Positions 24,401 through 36,077 of a DNA stretch of 64,000 nt are shown one piece after another (within the stretch, counting starts at the first letter, position 1; each line of letters begins with the position of its first letter). The notes under the pieces were generated by a model. The model made no database searches. It had not been told where the DNA came from and worked only from the letters and a program-made list of their open reading frames with translations. Source of the stretch: Drechslerella dactyloides (lineage: Eukaryota; Ascomycota; Orbiliomycetes; Orbiliales; Orbiliaceae). Position numbers and translations under genes: made by a program. The DNA is taken from contig JAGTWJ010000002.1 of NCBI GenBank assembly GCA_020064725.1, positions 1,054,001-1,118,000 on the forward strand, read 5' to 3'.

Positions 24401-26739
24401 CCATCAGGAGCTGGAGGCCAGAGGTACTTGGAAGCTGCAAGTGGACAAAACTGGCTGGCCAGATTCTGGAAACGGCAAGACGAGCTCCATGCACCATCCT
24501 CGCTAGCAGCTGCTCGTGATCGAGGTGGATCTTGGAAGAATGCTGCATATGCACGCGTAGAGCTTCAGCAAACGTTTGTTATATGCTTCGTAGAATCGCC
24601 AGCTCAACGCTCAGACTTTATAGGCCTAGACAAGCGAGGCAGGGAACAAGCTGGATGTGAAGCGGGAAGAGCGCAAGTTTAGTGGATTCAGCATCGCCCC
24701 TTGGCTCAGGCAGAGATGCTCAACAATCTGCAGCATTCGAAGCAGGATGGATCACGATCTGAACATCATGAATGGATGTGCGGTTCGTGAGCGAATTCGA
24801 GTGTCACGAAGGCAATGAATGGAATGAATGCTGCAGAGAGGAAAGTGCGGTGTGTGTTGCGGCTGTGGTTGAATTCAGTTCGGCGAGTGGGAAGCCGCCA
24901 TTTCGCACTTCGCCCAGAACACCACGCTGTGAATGGGATTCGTCACTTCACCATATCCGTCGCCGCCCCTTTATTTCCACTCTGAGAGGTTAAATGAAGC
25001 AGGATGACGAGGCATTGTATCACATCGCCGCTCGGAGGAAGTGCGTACACAGGTCCGGAGGGCGGAATATGTCACGATGTGGTAATTGGTATGGCTGTTG
25101 AATAAAACGGGGGTAATGGAAAACACTGAGCTCATGCCTACGCCAGACCGACGAAAAATTTGCCATATGCTGACCGACTGGAATTTGCAGCCCAGGACTC
25201 ACCAGCTGCTTCCGCGGACCTCTCGGGCGCCGGCGTCGCTTTAAATGGCCAGAGCTGATGAGCGGTCCCTCTGGATTGCAAGAATCGGCGTCTATTCGCC
25301 AGAAATTTGCCCTTTAGCCAACTTTTACATAAGAGAAGCATCTTAGCGGGGCACCTGACAGTAGCTCTGGCAGGCTATTGTTTCCTTGACACATATTAAA
25401 GCGACCCAGTTGGACGCGGCCGAACGCCTCTTCGATCACGTAATTTGCCCCGGGGCTGTTTGCAGCAGAATCTTCGAGCCTCCCCGAGACATCGCGAGCG
25501 AAGGGCCGTGTATGGCGAGCGAGGCAAAGCAGCAAGATGCTATTACCGTTACGTTTATTTTATGCACAGCGGCTGGATCTCGCTCGCTGGACAGAAGCGA
25601 TTTTCAGGTAGATTGGTTGCACGAACAATCACGATGCATGAGCAGCCAGCTGGCAAATTTTTTGGTGTCGTGGAAGGGGTGTTTGTCGCCATGTCGGTGA
25701 GTCTTTCGCTTCGCGAGATCCAGAAGTACAGCCATCCGCTGAGCGGTCCATTCTAGAACGACGCCGTCCGCCACCACGTGCACTGCTGATTTGGCCTCTG
25801 AGTGTCGGTAGCTGCCCGGCCAGGTGCGGAGAAACCGGTGTCAACGATTTCGTAATAATGAGCCCCGATTTGCTCACAGAAACATGCCATTCTTCCCGGT
25901 GATCCCGGCGAGCCATTTACATAATAACGCTCAAAGCTATTCTGGTGCGGTTGCCATTCCGGGCGCCTCTTCACCGGGATTCCACAGAACTTTTTTTATC
26001 CGCGGGCAACAAAATTTTTTCTCTATTGCCTGAACAAGTTGCTGAATCCATCATGTTGAGACAGGCCGGCAAAGGCGAAAGGCGACCTGAACGAGACATC
26101 ACACGGTTCGTTCTAGCGCGCCATCCAAAAGCAAAGAGGAAAAGAGAAGCCAGATCACCTGGGCTTGTCTGTACGCCTGCAGCGGCGCTCTGCGAAAAGA
26201 CTCAAGGAAAAAAAATCTGTGCTCGTGCACTTGCTTTTTCCCCAGCTGCAACATCCATGAGAGCCCGGGCTCATGGCAGGCTTCAGGCGCTCTGGTTGGG
26301 CGACCTTGCAGCCCCATTCGGCCCACACCCGTCGTGAAAATCTGGGGAAATGCGCGCCAGGACAGGGTTGGTTGCATTGGGAAGCCTGTGCCAGCCAGCG
26401 CCGTTGGTGGGCCTCCTGGTCAACTCTCGTTACCATTTTATTATTAACAGCACAAGCGGCATCAAATGATCAGTTTGTCATATATTAGCCAAAGCTTTCG
26501 GTCTTTGGACGGCTCGTCCTTTTTTGGCACTGTCTTGGATAGAGAACTGGTATATAAGGCCTGGCCTCCCAGACTTCTTTCTATCGATCATCACCAGGCA
26601 AAGCTTAAATAGACACCCCCCCAATAAGAGGCCGGATACAAACCCGACGTACCTGACGCTTCACCACCCGCTTTACCAATACCTATAAATCTTATTTCCT
26701 CCTTCATATCATCCGATACCATACCACCTACAAAATAAA
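21435..26739. other. 5.3 kb gene-poor region
   Basis: This stretch lies between the peptidase start (-) and the DUF3602 gene (+). Many short open frames occur on both strands (for example 23533-24018 and 25945-26337), but none shows a signal peptide, domain motif or plausible splice partners. Base composition is mixed rather than uniformly AT-rich. A short microsatellite-like ACTAGT/AGTAGT tract lies near 22548-22570. I found no tRNA-like cloverleaf, transposase fragment or long repeat by eye. The last few hundred bases are the promoter and leader of the next gene. Confidence 0.45.
26551..26561 (+). promoter_or_regulatory. TATA box of the DUF3602 gene
   Basis: TATATAAGGCC lies 189 bases before the ATG at 26740, followed by pyrimidine-rich and CACC-rich leader sequence. 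A strong TATA box with a long leader suggests a stress- or nutrient-regulated gene rather than a constitutive one. Position and sequence are seen; regulation is inferred. Confidence 0.5.
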
Positions 26740-27225
26740 ATGGGCTTCTCTACCTACGAACCTGCTCCCCACACCGCCTACTATCACACTGGTATCGGTG
26801 GCGCCGGTAACTATCGCAGGCTCACAGCTACCGAAGTTTCCACTCCCCGACCCACTCCAAGCAACATCAAGCCGCAACCTAGACCCTTCTACGGCGGCCG
26901 TGGCGGCATTGGCAACGCTCATATGGCATCCGAGCGCGCCATCTTCTCCTTCGACGAAGAGCTCCAGCGAGACCGACTAAGACACGAGAGAATCGCACCA
27001 ATGTACACTGTTGGTCGCGGCGGTGCCGGCAACATTGTTCCTCACGACGAGGAAGGCGTCGACTTTGACATCGGTCTCGACAGCGAGTCGGAAGGAGAAG
27101 GTAGAACCAGCCTTGATGGGTCCGTGCGGAGGATGTCGGACACTTCGGTTGGATACTCGAGTCGATCAATCGCGTCTAACGCTGACAGAATAGTCAAGCG
27201 CATTCGCAATTTCGGACGACACTAA
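26740..27225 (+). CDS. Small DUF3602 protein with G-R/I-GGAGN repeats (Par32-like)
   Basis: Intronless, 161 residues. Three copies of the DUF3602 signature are spaced along the protein: GIGGAGN at 18-24, GRGGIGN at 53-59 and GRGGAGN at 92-98, each preceded by an aromatic residue (YYHT, FYGG, MYTV). An acidic serine-rich stretch follows (DSESEGEGRTSLDG), then a basic tail RIVKRIRNFGRH. Yeast Par32, in the same family, is a TORC1-regulated phosphoprotein that inhibits ammonium transporters through these motifs. A similar role is possible here but not shown, and fungi have several paralogues. The ATG is preceded by ACAAAATAAA, a good fungal start context. Confidence 0.88.
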   Translation: MGFSTYEPAPHTAYYHTGIGGAGNYRRLTATEVSTPRPTPSNIKPQPRPFYGGRGGIGNAHMASERAIFSFDEELQRDRLRHERIAPMYTVGRGGAGNIVPHDEEGVDFDIGLDSESEGEGRTSLDGSVRRMSDTSVGYSSRSIASNADRIVKRIRNFGRH

Positions 27226-29669
27226 ATAAACACTCAACCCTCTCCATGAGCTGTTTCTTACTGAGGCTTATTCCCGATAATAATTCATTCGGGTTGGTGT
27301 TATACCTGGTGTATATGTTTCCACTTTATTTGCAGGGACCAAAAGGCGTTTCCATTTGTTCGGATCATTTGTTAGGACTAAGGGAACCTGAGCGCATGTG
27401 TCAGCATGCACTCGGGGGGCGAAGGCGTATGCGGGTACGCTTCAACTCATGGAACAATCACGGCCGGGGATCATAAAAGAATACTGGATTTGCTTATCAT
27501 TAATTGTGTTTAATTTTGGTAGTTGGGATGGAGTTTCTATTTCTGTTGTATATTCTAGCATTCCTTCACGCTTGCCTGAAGCATTTTAGCAGGTCATTAG
27601 AGAGTCTTTTCCTTCACTTCGACCTATGTACCATATATTATATCCACTCCTCTTGAAAGGACCAACGAACCAAAAATACTCCACAGCCATGGCAGCCGTG
27701 AGCCTCTGAATTCCGATATCTCTCCGTCCACACGTCACGACATATCATAGCAATTTCGCAAGAAATCGGTTTGCAGCCTTCGACATCAGCGGGATGGTGG
27801 TAATCGACCAGGTGGTGCACCCGCCATACGCCAAAACAGGCGTGATTTACGACATAACAACAGGGATCTGCGAACCTTCGTATAAACGGACAATGGAGTG
27901 CCTGACATGCATCACCTGGCTTTCCAGCACGCCTGTTCCTGACACCTAGAAAAAATCGCAGTCGATTGGCAGCCGGCAAGATCCCGGGCAGGTGTATCTC
28001 GCCTGGGGCTATCGGATCAATCTCCGCTGCTTATAAAGCGCTTACAGCGAATCCTTCGAAATATTAATCGCTCGACGCTGTCCGAAAGTGAATCAGGTAC
28101 ATTGGAGATGGAGCTCCGCTCGGAAAGAACGTTCGAATAGGTGATGCGGGGAAAATTCGAGGTTAGACTGGAAGTGCAAGGATCTGCTCAAGGGGTTAAT
28201 GCCAGCGTAGCTTGGCGGGTCGGATTTGATATTGGAGGATATTCTCGTCTTGCGTGCGCGTGGCAGGCAAGGTGGGCTGGACGATAATGGCATTTCCATT
28301 CTAATGTGCCTCACAGTGGCAGTCTCTGCCTAGATGCATACCTTGATACCTTATTCTGCCCTCCGTACTACCTCACTGCTACTGTTTATCGTATCATGGG
28401 TTTATACGGCTCGTTTACTGTACGGGGCACCCATGCTTGGACTGCGTATACGCGCCATGATTTGGAAATGGTCGGGTTAACGCACCCTCTCAGCAGGAGC
28501 AATGGCGATGAAGTAAGAGTCTAGCGTCTTTCCTCTTATATTATTATAGAGACTCTCAAGTATCCCTTGTACGCCGTTGTCAAGTTGGCCGTTGGAATGG
28601 GAGATCGACAGTGTTGTTTCACGTCTACAAGAAGTAGCGTCTTCAACAACCTGCGATTACATATATACATATGAGCTTACGGACACCTAGAATAGAAGTC
28701 CGTGAGGTGTGCTTCGTTGTACGAGAGACCAGTGGAGGTGTCCATGACGTATTTATGGCACGAGCTCGAGGTGTATGCATCGAAGGGGATAGAAACGGCA
28801 GTTCGAATGACTGGAGAAAGATCCTTGCAGTTTTCACCGAAGTCGTTGGCTCCACATATTTTCTCCAAATTGTTGGCGACAAGCTTGCATAATATAATGC
28901 TGGACTAAAGATTTGGGATGTGAAGATTTTTTGCGGGCGGCAGTGTGCCGACTTCGGCAGACGCCTAGGATCGGGACAAATGAGACAAATGAGCTGACCA
29001 AAGAAAAAGGAGTACGGAATTGGAATTATAGAGTATCCGCGAACACTAGGAATTGTTAAAGCTTAGTTTTCGTGTAAGAACAAGTAAGCCTCGTATGCGA
29101 AGCGTAAGTTTTTTTAAGGTATGATGCCTTTACGTAATTATGGAGTAAGGATAGTTACGTTAACATCACAGCCTAAGTTTCGCGATGTCAACACTAGTCA
29201 AGGGCCCATTCCTAGTGTGTCACCTGTATTTAAGGATCAATTTAGCTTGCGCAATTGCGGGAAGGGATGAACGCCGAAGTTGAATTGTCGTACAGACTGT
29301 GTACGCGTGTATCACGTCCGACTGATCCTTCAACCCGACGACGAGAAGCCCAACGCATGGAGCCGAAACCTTTGTGATGTCCGCTGCAAGGGCTAGTGTA
29401 TTCTCGGGTAGGCTACAAGGGTCGTATAATCCACCGTTTCGAAGAATCACCTGCAAAGCTGTGCTATTTTAGAATGCGCGTGATATCTCGATATCTCGAG
29501 AGTTCGCGTTCATATTCATCGTGCCAAAACGCGATACGGGAGGATCGTATCGTATCGTAATCTGGGTCGCCATTCTATACATAGAGTAAATTTATTATAC
29601 GGAAATGACTACCCGCAAATACTCTCAGAGAGTTTCGTTGACTCGGCGACGAAAGGCGAGGGGAAGAGC
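27226..29669. other. Gene-poor region downstream of the DUF3602 gene
   Basis: 2.4 kb without a convincing gene. The first 350 bases or so are likely the 3' UTR. Small direct repeats are present: GATATCTC in tandem at 29482-29499 and TCGTA three times at 29545-29559. Open frames such as 27638-27979 (-) and 28671-28892 (+) have no recognisable protein features. Confidence 0.45.
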
Positions 29670-29945
29670 TCAACTCAAGTCTGATGTGGAGGATCCGAAT
29701 CGATATCGACGTCGACCAAGGTGCATGCGTTGGATTGTGATGCCGCACGTGTTGTAGATGTCGTCAGGCCGCATCTCCTCTGCCAAGCGGGCTTGCGGCA
29801 CCAACGTGACACTAATTTCCTCTTCATCCGCCATCGCGAAAAATGTCTTTAGCACCATCACCCAGAAAACCTCGACCAAGCCCTCAAATTTCGCATCGCG
29901 CTCCATTCCGAGCCGCTGACAAGTCTTAACGAACCCGAGACCCAT
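29670..29945 (-). CDS. Possible small hypothetical protein, unrecognised
   Basis: A 91-residue frame starts at the ATG at 29943-29945 (MGLGFVKTCQRLG) and ends in a basic tail. It has balanced, protein-like composition, including the stretch ISVTLVPQARLAEEMRPDD. It lies head-to-head with the Air-like gene, 78 bases from that start codon, so it would have to share a very compact promoter. The frame also continues open upstream, under the Air-like coding region. I recognise no family and cannot exclude that it is a chance frame within the 5' UTR of its neighbour. Confidence 0.2.
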   Translation of the reverse strand: MGLGFVKTCQRLGMERDAKFEGLVEVFWVMVLKTFFAMADEEEISVTLVPQARLAEEMRPDDIYNTCGITIQRMHLGRRRYRFGSSTSDLS

Positions 29946-30023
29946 CTTACGGCCGCTACATAGACGCCATGTCGGACCACCAGAACTTATAGGAATTCCA
30001 ATCTCGATACAACCGTAATTTTG

Positions 30024-32329
30024 ATGGAGGACACAGGGGCTCCAGATGCCATTCCGGATGGCGCCCTCCAGGGCGGAACGGACGGCGCAAACGAAGCAAC
30101 ACCTCAGGAATCTAGCAAACAAGAAATCGTGGATCTCACGGCCTCGAGCGAGCCGGCTACTTCGTCGAGCCAAGCCCCAGCGCTCTCGAACCCGGCGCCG
30201 CACCAGGATAGCCCTCTGGAAACGCAGGGGATGACCGATTTTACACAAACGTCGCTGAAAGCTCTGGATGCGGACGAGAGCAAGGCGGATGACCAGGCGC
30301 CGCGCAACGGTGATGAAGATTCTAGTGCCGAAAGCGACGATGATGACAGCGATATGATGGATGACTCTGGTATCACGTTGAATCTTCAAGAGGACGAGAA
30401 GGAAGAAGCGGAACCCCAATACATCACAATTCACTCTTCCTCAGATGATGAAGAACCAGAGAAAGGCAGATCCAAGAGACCAAAAGCCTCTGAATTCGGT
30501 GCCAGTGATGCCAGCTCAGTTTCTGCGTCAGAGACCACAAAGTCTAATGGTGCTATTGCCGTCTCGACAGGCCTGAAGCTCGGTAAAGCTGGGAAAGCTG
30601 CTGTCGGCGTAGCTAAAGTCACTCGACGGCCGCTGGCTGAGTCTATCAAGGCGGGCCTGGTTCAAGTTGTCGATTACTCTAATGCTGAGGACCGCGGCCA
30701 ATCACCCGTGACCGCAAATGTATTGAAAGGACTGAGCCCGCAGCTAGCATCGGTCAAGCCGGTTGAGGCTAAAGAGGTCGAAGTCGTAGACCTCGTGAGC
30801 GATCCAGTTTCGGTTACTGAAACTGAGAACAAAGATATCGCGCCGCGGAAACAGAGAATGTCCCTTGACGGGAATGATAGCGATGGTGATGAAAATGATT
30901 TCACCCGCACTGACAGTAACGATGTCATCCAGCTTGAGGATGATGACGAGGAAGACGGTGAAATCTCCGACAATGAGTCGTCTACATCATCAATTGACAC
31001 AGATGCCTGGGCACAGCAGCAGAGATACTATGTGAGGCTGTCAAGTCCCCCATTATTAGTCCAGGAGGACAGACCGCCGTTTGAGAGCGATGTCTCCTGC
31101 CGAGATATGGTACAGAGGACTTTGGCGATGATGAGCAAGCAGTCGATGTCTAAGAAGCGGAAGATCTGCGATGTCTGTCTCGAGCCTCACTCAACCGAAC
31201 GATGTGACAAGTTGAAGGTACGTGCCCCCTACGCTAGTATGCGCATTACCAATTGGCTGACAGAGTATAGTGTGATGTGTGCAAATCGTCGCATGAGCAT
31301 TTTAGCTTCAGTTGCCCGTACAAGACATCGGCCTATAAAGAGCTGTCAAGTCTGCCCATCTGCAATGTCCCTGCTGGCCAGCGAGATTTCGAGATCTGGC
31401 GGATCCACCCTACGCGGCCGAGATCAGCCGTCAAGATGGCTGCAAAGATCCCTGTTGCATGCTATGAATGCGGTAGCAATGACCATTTCGGGGACGATTG
31501 CCCAACCCTCGGCAGCCTCAGAACCGACATACCCTCTGAGTCCATCTGGAGCGCGAAGTCCGCGGCGAAATGGACAACGATGAACCTTGATTCTAAGTAC
31601 ATCAAGAAAGCCGGTAAATCAAAAGTGACCGCCATTGACATTGATGATAGTGAGCCGAGCTGGTTTGAGATGAGAATGATCGCTGCGAAGGCGGTTGTTC
31701 CGGATTCCGAATTCCAAGGCAGATCAGTTGAGGAGGATATCATGCCGCAAAGGCAGCAACATCGCGGCAACGAAGGCAACGGCAGGCGCATTCAAATGAA
31801 TCTGCCCCGTAGTTTTCCCGGCCAGAACTACAATGAAGCTAGCAGCGGGCCTTCATTCACCCGGTTCCAACCTCCCGGCGGCCCGCTGGCCTCCCGTGTT
31901 GGTCCGAAGGGCGATAATCACCGCCCTGATCAATCGGGACGCCGTGACAGGAGCAGGAGCCCGCGCCGGCATAGCTTTGACAGGCGAGGCAGTTACGGAG
32001 GTGGGCCTCCAAATTATAGAGACCGAGACTTTCCTCGTGGTAACGGCCCGCAGCCGCCTTACCGTGGTGGACGGCAGGATTATCACGAAGCTCCACCACC
32101 ACCTCAGTTTCAGCAAACATATCAGCAACCACAAGGTGGCGCATCCGGTGGATGGAGCCTCCCTGGCTCTATTCAGCGTAGTGTGCAGAGCTCCAGCCAA
32201 CCGCCTCTTCCGCCTGGACCGCCGCCGTCTGGACCGCCCCCACCGCCGCAGCAGCAGTATCGCGGGTCCGGCGGGGGACGTCATGGCGGGGGACGAGGCC
32301 ATCGGAGCGGCAAGCGAGGCAAGCGCTAA
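30024..32329 (+). CDS. CCHC zinc-knuckle RNA-binding protein, Air1/Air2-like
   Basis: Two exons, 30024-31217 and 31271-32329 (intron donor GTACGT, acceptor GTATAG), give 750 residues. The N-terminal 340 residues are acidic and disordered, with SIM-like hydrophobic/acidic motifs at about 35-39 (IVDLT), 133-137 (ITIHS before SSDDEE), 254-258 (VVDLV) and 301-304 (VIQL before EDDDEE). Three knuckles follow: C382/C385/H389/C394, C399/C402/H408/C413 with a longer C-H gap, and a canonical CX2CX4HX4C at 462-475 (CYECGSNDHFGDDC). The C-terminus is rich in Arg-Gly, Ser-Arg and Pro (RDRSRSPRRHS, GGRHGGGRGHRSGKRGKR). The layout resembles Air1/Air2, the RNA-binding subunits of the TRAMP polyadenylation complex, but only three knuckles are clear where Air proteins have five. 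The assignment is therefore by resemblance. Confidence 0.75.
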
Positions 32330-32978
32330 TGTATCTATGATGCTACTGCAGCTTGCCCTCTTTGCGTTCTTGAGAGCCATGTTATGCTTGCCGTGACCTC
32401 TTTTTACGGCTTACGTGTCTCCAGTCTCGTAGCCAGTCGCCTCTACCCTATTAGCTATCTATGGTTATTCCTATCGTTTAAGCTGCACTGAAGCGTACGT
32501 ATTTGCGATTGACCAAATACGATAATAAACCCTGCGGCTTTCTCTTTGTATAATACTACGGCAAACCATTGACCTCTGATCCTATGATTCGATTTTTTGT
32601 ATTCTCGCGGTCTTTGTTGCGGGCGGCACGCGTCTTGATTCACACAACCTACCTCCTTCGGCCCTACCACACGTGCATATACGCACTACTGTTCTTTTAC
32701 TCAATACCCCACACAATGCAGGGCGCACGAGGGATCTCGGACACGCCAGCATTTCATCACGGCCATCCGGATCCGTAATGCTTTCAAAGCTGTAGATACA
32801 TCTGTAGTTGTGTTGAGGCGTGGCCGTACGCGGAAATTAATTGTGGAGCTCCACTTTCCAGCAAGCTCGAAGCTCCAACTGGCGACTTTGAGCTCGCCAG
32901 ATAACAGACAGACAGACAGACACCCCTCCTGCATACCATCCACGCTTTCCGGCATCCAATCGCCACCGTCCCTCCACC
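32330..32978. promoter_or_regulatory. Air-like 3' flank and ARP1 promoter
   Basis: Both genes run on the plus strand. A CAGA/GACA microsatellite (32905-32922, about 4.5 units) sits in the likely ARP1 leader, 57 bases before the ATG. The sequence just upstream of the ATG (CCTCCACC) is a good start context. No gene is seen in between. Confidence 0.5.
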
Positions 32979-34642
32979 ATGGCGCTTGACTCGCTACTCA
33001 ACCAGCCCGTGGTCATCGACAACGGCTCCGGCACGATCAAGGCCGGGTTCGCGGGCGATGAAACGCCGAAATGCTACTTCAACTCCTTCGTCGGCCGACC
33101 CAAGCACCCACGCGTGCTCGCCGGCGCCCTCGAGGGCGACGTATTCATCGGATCCCGCGCACAGGACCTCCGCGGCCTGTTGAAGATCAAGTACCCTCTG
33201 GAACACGGCATCGTCACAGACTGGGATGATATGGAACGGGTATGGCAGTACGTTTATAGCGACGAGTTGAAGACTCTATCGGAGGAGGTAGGGGATCCTT
33301 TATCAACAAGCGTGTTTTGATACCGCTATGCGGTATACGCGCGTTTACGGGGCGCATCAGGAGTTCTGGGGACAGTGCAAAAGGAGGTTACGAGCTGGTG
33401 CGAATGAAAGTGGGCTGATTAGAGCTGTTTAAGCATCCAGTACTTCTCACCGAGGCGCCGTTGAATCCACGCGCAAACAGGGATATGGCGGCGCAGATAT
33501 TCTTCGAGACGTTCAATGTTCCCGCGTTATTCACGAGTGTTCAGGCTGTCCTGTCGCTGTATGTTTCCACCCAATACGCGTTGACTCGGTATCTCGACGG
33601 CTTATGATGGGTTGATATAGCTATGCATCCGGCCGAACAACCGGTATAGTCCTCGATGCGGGCGACGGAGTCTCCCACGCGGTCCCGGTTTACGAAGGTT
33701 TCTCGATACCGTCAGCAGTACGGAGGATAGATGTTGCTGGGCGAGACGTGACGGAGCATCTGCAGACGCTGTTACGCAAATCCGGCGCGGTGTTCCATAC
33801 CTCGGCCGAGAAGGAAGTCGTGAGGCTTATTAAAGAGAAGACGAGTTACATCGCGCTTGATCCGAAGAAGGAAGAGAAGGAGTGGGCTGGTGGCGGTGTC
33901 GGCAAGATTGAGGACTACAAACTGCCGGATGGGAATATACTCAAGGTACGACAAGAAGGAGTATGCTGTGATGGATATGAGCTGACAGGCTGGTCGCACG
34001 TAGCTTGGAGCCGAACGCTTTCGGGCACCCGAGATACTGTTCGATCCCGAGATCATCGGCCTCGAATACCAGGGAATTCATCAAATCCTTGTCGATGCCA
34101 TAAAACGAACTGATATGGACTTGCGGAAATCCCTATACGGAAACATTATCCTGTCTGGTGGCTCGACGTTGACAAAGGGTATGGAACTTGACATCTCGTA
34201 TCAGCGGCTTAGGTAACGGGCTGGTCGCTAACTAGATATCTGATATCGATATAGGCTTCGGCGACCGCCTCCTCGCCGAAATCCGCCGTCTAGCTGTCAA
34301 GGAGATGAAGATCCGTATAACAGCACCCCCTGAGAGGAAGTACAGCACATGGATAGGCGGTAGCATCTTGGCTGGGCTGAGCACCTTTAGAAAGGTACGT
34401 AAGAAACGCCGGGTATTCCCCACACATCTGCCGTCTACTCCACCGGCACCACGCACCGAAGATAGACACGCAAGCTGCAGCCGTCCAGCTGCTTGGCTGG
34501 TGGTTGGATTTGAGTTGCTGAGTGCTTAAGCGAGAGGACGCCAGGCTGGACAGTGGCTAATTTGGGAAACTCGTTACAGATGTGGGTGAGCATAGACGAC
34601 TGGCACGAGAATCCTGAGATCATTCACACCAAGTTTGCATGA
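32979..34642 (+). CDS. ARP1: Actin-related protein Arp1 (centractin), dynactin filament subunit
   Basis: Arp1 forms the short filament at the base of dynactin, which links cytoplasmic dynein to its cargo. In filamentous fungi loss of Arp1 disrupts nuclear distribution. Six exons (32979-33287, 33434-33558, 33621-33945, 34004-34178, 34255-34394, 34580-34642) join in frame to 378 residues, the expected length. Actin-fold motifs are intact: phosphate-binding VVIDNGSGTIKAGFAGD and VLDAGDGVSH, plus SFVGRPKHPR, YPLEHGIVTDWDDMERVW and NIILSGGSTLTKG. Features favouring Arp1 over actin are LRGLLKIKYPLEHG, LRKSG and the C-terminus VSIDDWHENPEIIHTKFA. The acceptor of intron 1 is an unusual TTTAAG, but it exactly restores SEEHPVLLTE. 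Actin itself would end in KCF. Confidence 0.95.
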
Positions 34643-36077
34643 TAAACAACCCCAACCCCCCTCTCCCATCACGATCAGAACCTAGCCGCACCCGAGGTGC
34701 GGATGCCGGCGTTGTGACCTGAGCCAAAGCGCCTGCATGCACACGACAATAAACTGGCGCAAGCCCTGCATGCAATCAATTCTGCATCGGCACATCGCTA
34801 ACTGGCAAACGCGGTCCCGCAACCACCCACACCTATTTGTCATGGTCACCCAGGGTTTCTATGATCGATCGCACGCACAAGTGAACGAGCAAAGTAGCCC
34901 TCACCTTTTCGACCTTGATAAATTCGTTAGGACACAATTTTTTATCTTTTATAGCAGTTTATCCTACTTGTCCTCCCTGTGCATATAATCAGATCCCGTT
35001 GACCAGACCCTTGAATCCTTTGCAAACCAGACAGCTACGTTAGACCCGTGCTTCCTTTGTTCTCTCTTATCTTTGCGTGGCTCGCTTTGTTTTGACCCGA
35101 TTTGGTAGAATATACCCTGTGATACTATAGCTAGCCCTCCTGCTTCTCCACCGCGAACGCTATGTTCCGTGTCCCGAGTTGTACAGCCTCACTTCAAAGC
35201 TACCTGCAAGCTTGGTGATTTCTTGGCAGCTTCAAGACATTGATCGGTCCACGCTACTATGCGATTTTGCATAAACTAAAGACCCTAAGCTCCACATAGG
35301 ATCCCCTTACAACGGGTTCTCAGCCGTCGAACGGTGTGCTGGTCGCGTGAGCGAAATTCAAGCAATCTCGGCTCATGCGCCGAATATGCGACAAGAGGGC
35401 TGAAGCTCCATCGTTTCGAGCTAGCTGGACAGCAACATGACGATATATATGGATCATGACCTCAAAATTGGAGCCCAGCTTCGAAGAGAACGTGATGTAA
35501 TTATAGCATTAAAAGCAAGTCGATTTAATTAGCGAGCGGGAAGTGCCCAAAGGGTATATGGCACTGAAGCATGATACATGCAAAACGAGAGAAACCTTGC
35601 AGCGCTCAAAAGAAAGGAAGACAGTCAGCGGTCTGCTGTAGTATATACACGGACAACCAGCGCCGTGGACAAAGCCACATGTTGTGCTTGCATGCATGGC
35701 AAAGGTGAAGCAAAGAGGACTGTTGTAGGTGAATAAATAGTAGTAAATAAAATAGAATAAATCTTGCAAGGCGTAAGAAAAATCGATGTATATGTACAAT
35801 TGAAACTGCACTGGTCCTTTTTGTTCCCGACGCCGAAGACCCTCCGCTCCTGACCAATACGGTGCCGCCCGTTTACCCGCAATGTCGATGTTCCGGCAAA
35901 AAAGAAAAAACAATGAAAATGCTTCAATTCGTATTGCTTCATAGCGAATGTCGTGACTTGGGTATTTCCTCAACATGATACACTTGACGTGACCGGATAC
36001 GTAATGTAACGATCTTGAAAAAAAGAAAAACGAGAATTTAGAAGAGGAAGAAGAAGAATAGAATCGTAATTCTAGCT
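34643..36077. other. Tail-to-tail gap between ARP1 and the pepsin-fold gene
   Basis: 1.4 kb without a recognised gene, bounded by two 3' ends. An A/T tract at about 35733-35764 and purine-rich sequence at 36015-36060 probably belong to the 3' region of the minus-strand gene. The open frames at 35509-35976 (-) are low-complexity translations without motifs. Confidence 0.5.

Noticed and set aside
29946..30434. Upstream extension of the 29670 minus-strand frame under the Air-like gene
   Set aside because: This part is antisense to the acidic coding sequence of the Air-like protein, and its composition is explained by that.
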